A DNA stretch of 64,000 nucleotides, taken from assembly GCA_963921825.1 (NCBI GenBank), contig OY997594.1:6577001-6641000 (forward strand), in the 5' to 3' direction. Each line of letters starts with the position of its first letter. Position 1 is the stretch's first letter. Shown here piece by piece: positions 57,978 to 64,000 of the stretch. The stretch comes from Erodium maritimum. Taxonomy: Eukaryota > Streptophyta > Magnoliopsida > Geraniales > Geraniaceae. The position numbers and the translations under genes were made by a program. A model generated the notes under the pieces. That model did not search any database, was not told where the DNA came from, and worked only from the letters and a program-made list of their open reading frames with translations.

Positions 57978-59107
57978 TCCCAGAAGCTATGGATCTTCAT
58001 GCTCCTTGTTTTATTAGATCTTGAGCTGAAAGAAGACTATGTCATACAAAACTGTATTTTTTCCGGTTCGGAGCATCCATTGTCGTAGAGTCTTGATAGT
58101 ATTTAGCTTTTAGAACTCTAGCGACTAGACGTCTCATTTGCTGCAATCTTCCATAAGTGTTTACCTAGTAAACTAGTATTGAAGTGTTGGAGATTCCTAA
58201 AACCCATGCCTCCCACTTCCTTCGGACAAGATAACCTTTCCCATGACTGCCAAATTATCGGATTGTTGCTACCCCCCGACGACTTCCACCAAAAATATGC
58301 CAATGCCACATTGATCTTATCTATTGTTCCTTTTGGGGCCGCGTGACACTCATTACGTATGTAGGGATGAATTGAAGAACTGATTTCACTAGAATCTCCT
58401 TGCCTGCCCCTTTTAGCATATTTCCGTCCCACCATTTTATCCTCCTTAAAATGCGGTCCAAAACGTATTAGAGACGTTGTTTCCTATTCCGGCCCATTAG
58501 GTTAGGGACACTTAGATAGGGGGATAACGTAAGTAATTCCGGGATACCTAGAAGTCAAACTCCCTCCGCTCGAGCATCCAGATGAGTATCCGTACTGAAG
58601 AACAGAGAAGACTTTTGCAGGTTCACCACATGTCCCGGTACATGTTCAAACATTTTGAGATAATTCCTTATTCTTCCTATATCTATGTGGGAGGCCTTTC
58701 AATACACATAAAAGTCGTCTGCAAGGAAGAGATGAGTGAGGGTCGGGGTCGAATGAGTGACTCTAACCCCATGAATGTAGCCTTGGCTCTTCGCTGATTG
58801 TAGGGACGGGCTAGTCCCTCCATACAAAAGAGAAACAGGTGGGGAGGGGGATAAAGGGTCCACTTGACGAATTCCTCTCTCTGGTTGGACGAACCCCGCC
58901 TGACGCCCGCCCCCAGGTACATCGCCTTAATAGCGAAATCCATTCTTCCCTGTAATCAAAGCCCCACAACATATCTCATAGAAAGTCCTATTCCACTCTG
59001 TCGTACGCCTTACTCATACCTACCTTGAGGACTACCCAATCTTCTCTTCTAAGTCTCTTACCCTTCATAAAGTGGAGGGTCTCGAAAGAAAGAATAATGT
59101 TATCCTG

Positions 59108-62100
59108 TGTAATAACCACTCCCGGTCAACGCCAGTCAAACCTGCGAAAAACAGGAAAATTTAAAAATTTTAAGACTGACAGTTAAGTGAACCTAAAATG
59201 ACCCCGAGTGTCATACCAGACTTAAGTTGACCCCGTTATTGACCAAAGTGAGTTCCGGGGGACTCAGGGGGACTTTCTGATCAATTTGGGAAATGTTGAC
59301 TTTTCGCTGGAAAAGTCAACCGAGCGACGTTTTGGATCCGAAAAGCTTAGCCGTCGTCGCAGCGGTCTTAGTTGAGCCGTTTCCTTGTAGCCCGTCAAGT
59401 TTCGTAATTTCTTGGGAAAAGTGCCCGTTCGGGGCCCGAAACGTCCGTTTTTCGCAAAACTGATTGAAAAATATCAACTAGATATTTTCCAAAAGGTGTG
59501 GGACCCACCTTGACACTTGTCAAGTATATGGTGGTGTTAGTTTTGGGGGGAAAGTGTGTGGTTGTAAGGTGTGGCCGAGTATAAGGTTTTAAAGGAGGAA
59601 AAGTTAGTTTTGTTGTTAGTTTATTAAATTAGAAAGAAGAAGAGAGGTTTTAGAGAGAGAAGGAGAAGGAGAAGAAGAGAGAAGAAGGGAGGTTGAGCTA
59701 GGGTTTGTGATCGAGCCCTTGGATCGAGTCAAAGCAAAGAGCAATCCCGTTCCCCTCGTTCTCCTCTACGGTAATACCCGAACCGATTCTCGTTTTGGTT
59801 ATTTTCTTGGAAGCTAGGGTTGAGTATAAACTAAGGCTTAGGGTTGTGTAGAGTGTGGGGAGGTGTTGGAGACGTTTTAGAGGTGTTTGGGGGTTTAATT
59901 TCACGTTTTCCGGTGACCGGAGGCTCGGGAGGAGCTCCGGCCACCGTGGGTGGTGGCCGGCCGGCCATGAGGTGGCTGGCCGGAGCTGGCAGCAGCCACC
60001 ACATGGTGGCCGAGCCTCCCCTTAAACCCTAGGGTCTCGGCCAAGTAGTGTGGGTGGGGCCCACATGCTCGGGTGCTCGGTTTTCATCGTTCGGGTGGTT
60101 TAAAACGTTCCCCGGACCATTTATCCTTAATCGAATCGAAATTTGGAATTAAATTGGAGAAGTTGTAATTAACGGGTTTTGGAAACTTTAAACGTTAATT
60201 AATTGACTTAGAAGTCGGAATTCAATTCCGTCAAGTGCGTTGGGTTCCTTGAAATATTCTAAGACCATAGAAACGAAAACGGGAACTTTTGGAGCCCCGG
60301 AAGGCAATTAACCAAAACCCGGGCAGATTCGCCATGTCGGGCGAATCTGGCCTTTACGGGTCCTTTATCGACAATATCGAGTAATTGGGAAGTTTGGGAG
60401 TGATCGGCATTGTCGGGGTTACGTTTGGGCGTTAAGTATGTTAATTTTCGGTTTATTCGTACTAGTTTAAAAGTACTTTGAATTTGTGTTCTTTTAGATC
60501 GTGCTACGGACCGAGGCAAAGGGAAGCTCGGCGAGTGACTGGGTGTACTTCGGGTGTTGTTGGAGCGCTTTTGGGATTATATACGAGGTAGGGAAAAGTA
60601 GCCGGATCTCGGCCCTGACTAGGGAAAGTTAACAGTAGATTTGCATGTGACACCGGGGTGTCGTGGGTTGAGTAGGTTTATTTAAATACTAGAAAATCAT
60701 GATACGGGGTTGTAGCGTTTATCAGAAAAGCATGTTACGGGAACTTAGTAATTATTGAGAAAAGCATGTGACACTTAGTAGTGTCGTAGGAGCAGAGAAC
60801 TTAGCGTTAATTGTTTTACTGGAGGCATATGACCATGCCCGGAGGTTGTTTGTGAACTTATTGATATTAGGAGTACTGGAGGCATATGACCATGCCCGGA
60901 GGTTGATTGTGAAACTGTTGATGTTAGGACTGTTGGAGGCTTGGTTAAGCCGGAGGTTGATTGCTTATTTGGTGTCTTGGGTGGCCTTGAGAGCCCGTAT
61001 TATTTATTGATTGAGTTTGGGGGGCCTTGAGAGCCCGTATTTTATTATCGAGTCTGAGTGGCCTTGAGAGCCCGTATTATTTATTGATTGAGTTTGGGTG
61101 GCCTTGAGAGCCCGTATTTTATTATCGAGTTCTGAGTGGCCTTGAGAGCCCGTATTATTTATTGATTGAGTTTGGGTGGCCTTGAGAGCCCGTATTTTAT
61201 TATTGAGTTTTGAGTGGCCTTGAGAGCCCGTATCATTTATTGATTGAGTTTGGGTGGCCTTGAGAGCCCGTGTATTTAAATTGGTGTCTTGGGTGGCCAT
61301 GAGAGCCCGTAGTCAATTGTTGGTGCTTTGGGTGGCCTTGAGGGCCCGTGTACTAAGTTTGGTGTCTTTGGCTGGCCTGACCGAGTTAGAGTCTCGGGGG
61401 GGTTGCAAGCTTCCTTTAGCTGGCTTACGAGTTAGAGTCTCGGTAAGTTGCAAGCGTGTCTTATGGTTGGTGTCTTGGGAGGTCGTGAGTGCCTGTGGGG
61501 CTGTTGAGTTCGAGTTTTACTGTTGGTGTCTTGGTGGCCATGAGTGCCTGTGAGTGTTGAACTTGTGTTGTTACTAGTTGATGAATTTGCGTGTGATTGT
61601 GATTGCGGATCCCGGTAGGTTGCAAGCATTCTTTGGCTGGCCTGACCAAGTTTGAGTATCAACGGGTTGCAAGCATTCTTTGGCTGGCCTGACACGAGTT
61701 TGAGTAACACAGGTTGCAAGCATTCTTTGGCTGGCCTGGTCCGAGTTTGAGTAACACAGGTTGCAAGCATTCTTTGGCTGGCCTGGTCCGAGTTTGAGTA
61801 ACACAGGTTGCAAGCATTCTTTGGCTGGCCTGGTCCGAGTTTGAGTAACACAGGTTGCAAGCATTCTTTGGCTGGCCTGGTCCGAGTTTGAGTATCACAG
61901 GTTGTAAGCATTCTTTGGCTAGCATGATCCGTGTTCGTGTGAGTGGGAGAGGTTACTGAGCAGCTGGTATGCGATCCTTTGTGATCTTGTTTGGTGTGCG
62001 ATCCTTTGTGATCTTGTTTGGCGTTGTGTAGTCTTTCTGTCGTGTCCTTGGAGGAGGTCGTCGATAGTTGTGTCGGGTCTACATTGTGTTATCGAGTGTT

Positions 62101-62531
62101 GAGTCTGTTGAGGAAGGTAACGGGTTGTGGGTTAGTTGGGTACTTGAGTTGGGGACTATAGTCCCACTGTTGGGTTTGGTTTTAGTGTTACTGGCTTTGT
62201 CTGCTAATTATGCCGTAGTCAGTCTGTTATCCGTGGTGGTGAGCGAACGCTCACCCCTAGCTGCTTTTCCTACAGGTACTGTTCGTGGGACGGACTAGGT
62301 GAGCTCTTGAAGTTCATGGAGCTTGGAGCGGAGTCTGGTCTTTACTTTTGTTGAGTCTAGTGACGGATGTGTACCTTGTCCACTTGTTGGGACGTTTTTG
62401 TATTGTAAATACTACTATTATTTTGGTAAATAAATGGAAATGTCAAAGCTTTTATTCAAAACAGGTTTTTAAGTATTCATGTTTTAAAAGTTCGCGTCCC
62501 GAGTTCGATTCGCTGAAATTGGGGCGTGACA
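59108..62531 (+). mobile_element. Solo LTR, Tekay-like (family A)
   Basis: 3.42 kb, starting TGTAATAACCACTCCCGG and ending GGGGCGTGACA, flanked by the perfect duplication TCCTG (59103-59107 and 62532-62536) inside the RT region of the LINE. Closely related to the 16265-19013 LTR. It is about 0.7 kb longer, much of it from tandem-repeat expansion. No internal domain. Confidence 0.9.
60970..61920 (+). repeat. Expanded minisatellites of the family A LTR
   Basis: 60970-61330: alternating 37- and 41-bp versions of a GGCCTTGAGAGCCCGTATT unit, forming a higher-order repeat of about 78 bp. 61610-61920: a 47-bp unit GGTTGCAAGCATTCTTTGGC + TGGCCTGGTCCGAGTTTGAG + TAACACA in six to seven copies, some identical, so recently homogenised. 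Confidence 0.85.
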
Positions 62532-62879
62532 TCCTGAATTTGTCTCCCAGGTACGAAAGCTCCATGTAACGGGAAGATGATCCCGTGCCACTAGGGGTTT
62601 GAGACGGTTTGCCACAACCTTAGAGACAATTTTAAAAAGTACAGGTTTTGGACTTAATTTTTTTTCCTTCAACAATTTGTTTGAATTCTGCTTGTTGTTA
62701 TAGATTATTTTGTAGGTAACACATGTTTGGGTGCACGACTTGCAATTTTTTGGGGTCAAATCTAGGTACTATTTGGTCGGCGGAGTAACAAGTCGTTGGT
62801 AATGAAAAGCTTCCTAATGTTCATGACTGACAACCATATATCGTCGAAATTTAATATCAATAAAGACGACAGTAAATCA

Positions 62880-63010
62880 ACGCTGATAAAAGTAATTGTT
62901 TTCAACAACGACGACTAAACATCGTCGGTGTTGAATATTCAACACCGACGACTTCGAATCATCGGTGTTGAATATTCATCACCGATGTTTAGGAATACTG
63001 TTGGCAATGA
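62880..63010. mobile_element. CACTA-like subterminal palindromic repeats
   Basis: Inverted and direct copies of ATCGTCGGTGTTGAATATTC and its complement (62922-62990) next to further CGACGA/TCGTCG words (62840-62920). Clusters of short palindromic CGACGAC/GTCGTCGG units are a hallmark of the subterminal regions of plant CACTA (En/Spm) transposons. I did not find the CACTA ends or a 3-bp duplication, so it is probably a fragment. Confidence 0.45.
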
Positions 63011-64000
63011 AAAAATTCACGTTCGACATCCAAAATATCTTTGGTTTAAACTTTTTTTTAACAATTTATGGTTGACGAACCGTCGTGTTTCCCTCGCTTA
63101 CAGCGGTGTTTGCAGAGGCTCGGTTCGGTGCCTCCAGCGCAAGAGAATCTTGTGCAGTTGGTTCTCGTCTTCGACATCGTCGCCACCCTCGTCGTTTTAA
63201 CGTCCAACTCCTGCTTCTGATTCTCGTGTGTAAAAATCAACCACGTCCAAATACAACGTTATATTTTCTCTAAGCTCTTTCTCGTGTAACATATTGCATG
63301 GTCAAACCCAAATTTTATTACTTCAAAAGAAGATCTTTATGTTCCCTAGTTTTTTCCGGAGAAAAGATCGTTTTCCACTTGTTTTCTTGTGCACATGAGA
63401 GCATGATATGCACTTGCTTATGAATTTCTTTGATTGCTTGAAATGGTGAGTGGTTGAGTCAAACAGTCCTAGATTCTAAAAGGTTTCCTTTTAATTATTT
63501 TATTATTTAACATTAACTTGTTATTTTTGAACTTGCCACATTAATAATTTAACAATGTCAAGCAATTTATTTAATTGTATGTAGTGTTGACCATACAATG
63601 ATGATTAGAGGTTGTTATTCCCAATGCCATTTATCATTTATAACATTATTTAAAGAACCAAAAGGATACAGAAAGGAATCGGCAAACAAGTGAGTTAGTG
63701 CTCCACTCATAGCTTTTTTTAGAGGAAGGGGCAAAATTTTATTCATCAAATTGTATAAAAACAAAAAAGTGTATTAGACATTTTTTGACCACGAAGAATA
63801 GGAAAATAACATTTAAGAATAGTCGCTATTTTTTTCATAGTAGAACTGTCTACGACGGTGTTAAGTTAGTACCCTATGGGTAAGGACAGAATATGGGTGG
63901 GAGGAACGAGATACTGGAGATCCGGAGGGACCTCGACGGTAATGGTGATGGTGGGAGGCAAAAAATCGTCTGGGGACCCCTCCAAGGGCCAGTCCCCGAT
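63010..64000. other. Right-end region without an identifiable gene
   Basis: AT-rich from 63240 to 63850 with a short T-run-led segment at about 63715-63780 that resembles a LINE 3' end in minus orientation; GC-richer in the last 150 bp. Short ORFs near 63085-63273 look fortuitous. No gene, RNA or complete element supported. Confidence 0.3.

Larger units (their letters stand above)
52755..62650 (-). mobile_element. 5'-truncated L1-type LINE split by three LTR insertions
   Basis: ORF2 pieces read on the minus strand from right to left. 62650-62537: start of reverse transcriptase (LFKIVSKVVANRLKP; then AFVPGRQI, the frame continuing across the LTR target site into DNIILSFETLHFMKG). 59102-57983: later RT and thumb region (VALAYFWWKSSGGSNNPIIW, GGMGFRNLQHFNTSLLGKHL). 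54918-53802: zf-RVT-like and RNase H region (DLWYWSGEQLDQYTVRSAYG). 52936-52755: C-terminus (VQLDFVKQTTNKAAHWLARV ... VPIADF, stop), then 3' end AATTATTAAAAAA. Several frameshifts and stops between pieces make it inactive. The 5' end stops inside RT near 62650, typical LINE truncation. About 2.4 kb of LINE remains. Confidence 0.85.

Noticed and set aside
1-64000. CRISPR arrays, rRNA genes, bacterial operons or organelle genes
   Set aside because: Introns, plant TATA boxes and plant retroelements show nuclear DNA; the short tandem arrays found are LTR minisatellites without spacer variation.

Overview
The window is nuclear DNA of a flowering plant, most likely a eudicot. The left end holds conserved plant genes with ordinary GT-AG introns, and the rest is a deep nest of plant transposons: Tekay/Del-like Ty3-gypsy LTR elements, small Copia pieces, L1 LINEs and Mutator-like TIR elements. 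I cannot name the species from sequence alone.

1-14.3 kb is the gene-rich arm. TCTP (minus, last exon runs off the left edge) is head to head with an SF1/branchpoint-binding-type splicing factor (plus, uninterrupted 683-codon CDS, uORF-rich spliced leader). That gene converges on APC7, the TPR subunit of the anaphase-promoting complex (minus, 18 coding exons, 561 residues, followed exon by exon).

14.4-21.2 kb holds unassigned ORF-bearing DNA, a proline-rich ORF split by a Tekay-type solo LTR with a perfect 5-bp target duplication, a Copia-like LTR, and a 295-bp palindromic element whose loop looks like a tRNA gene.

21.2-51.2 kb is the most interesting part. It is a tandem triplication of a unit of about 2.48 kb. 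Each unit carries a complete small gene (TATA box, 5'-UTR intron, two coding exons) for a 60-residue secreted peptide with an identical 16-residue C-terminus, KKYSCRGSELCTLGPW, that I cannot assign to a known family. Each unit was later invaded by a different set of transposons (Mutator-type TIR elements with 9-bp duplications, an internally deleted Copia element, a 13.2-kb gypsy element with another nested in it, solo LTRs). The sister units preserve the matching empty sites, which makes boundaries unusually secure. The second copy is therefore about 18 kb from the first, although the ancestral units were adjacent.

51.2-64 kb holds a Pack-MULE carrying a scrambled piece of a U-box/ARM E3 ligase gene, then one L1 LINE (minus) split by three LTR sequences, and CACTA-like palindromic repeats near the right edge.

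The best candidate for something undescribed is the peptide gene family. All four substitutions among the copies in the exon for the putative mature peptide are synonymous, the amino-acid changes cluster at three adjacent prodomain residues, and a neighbouring ORF in the same unit drifts freely.
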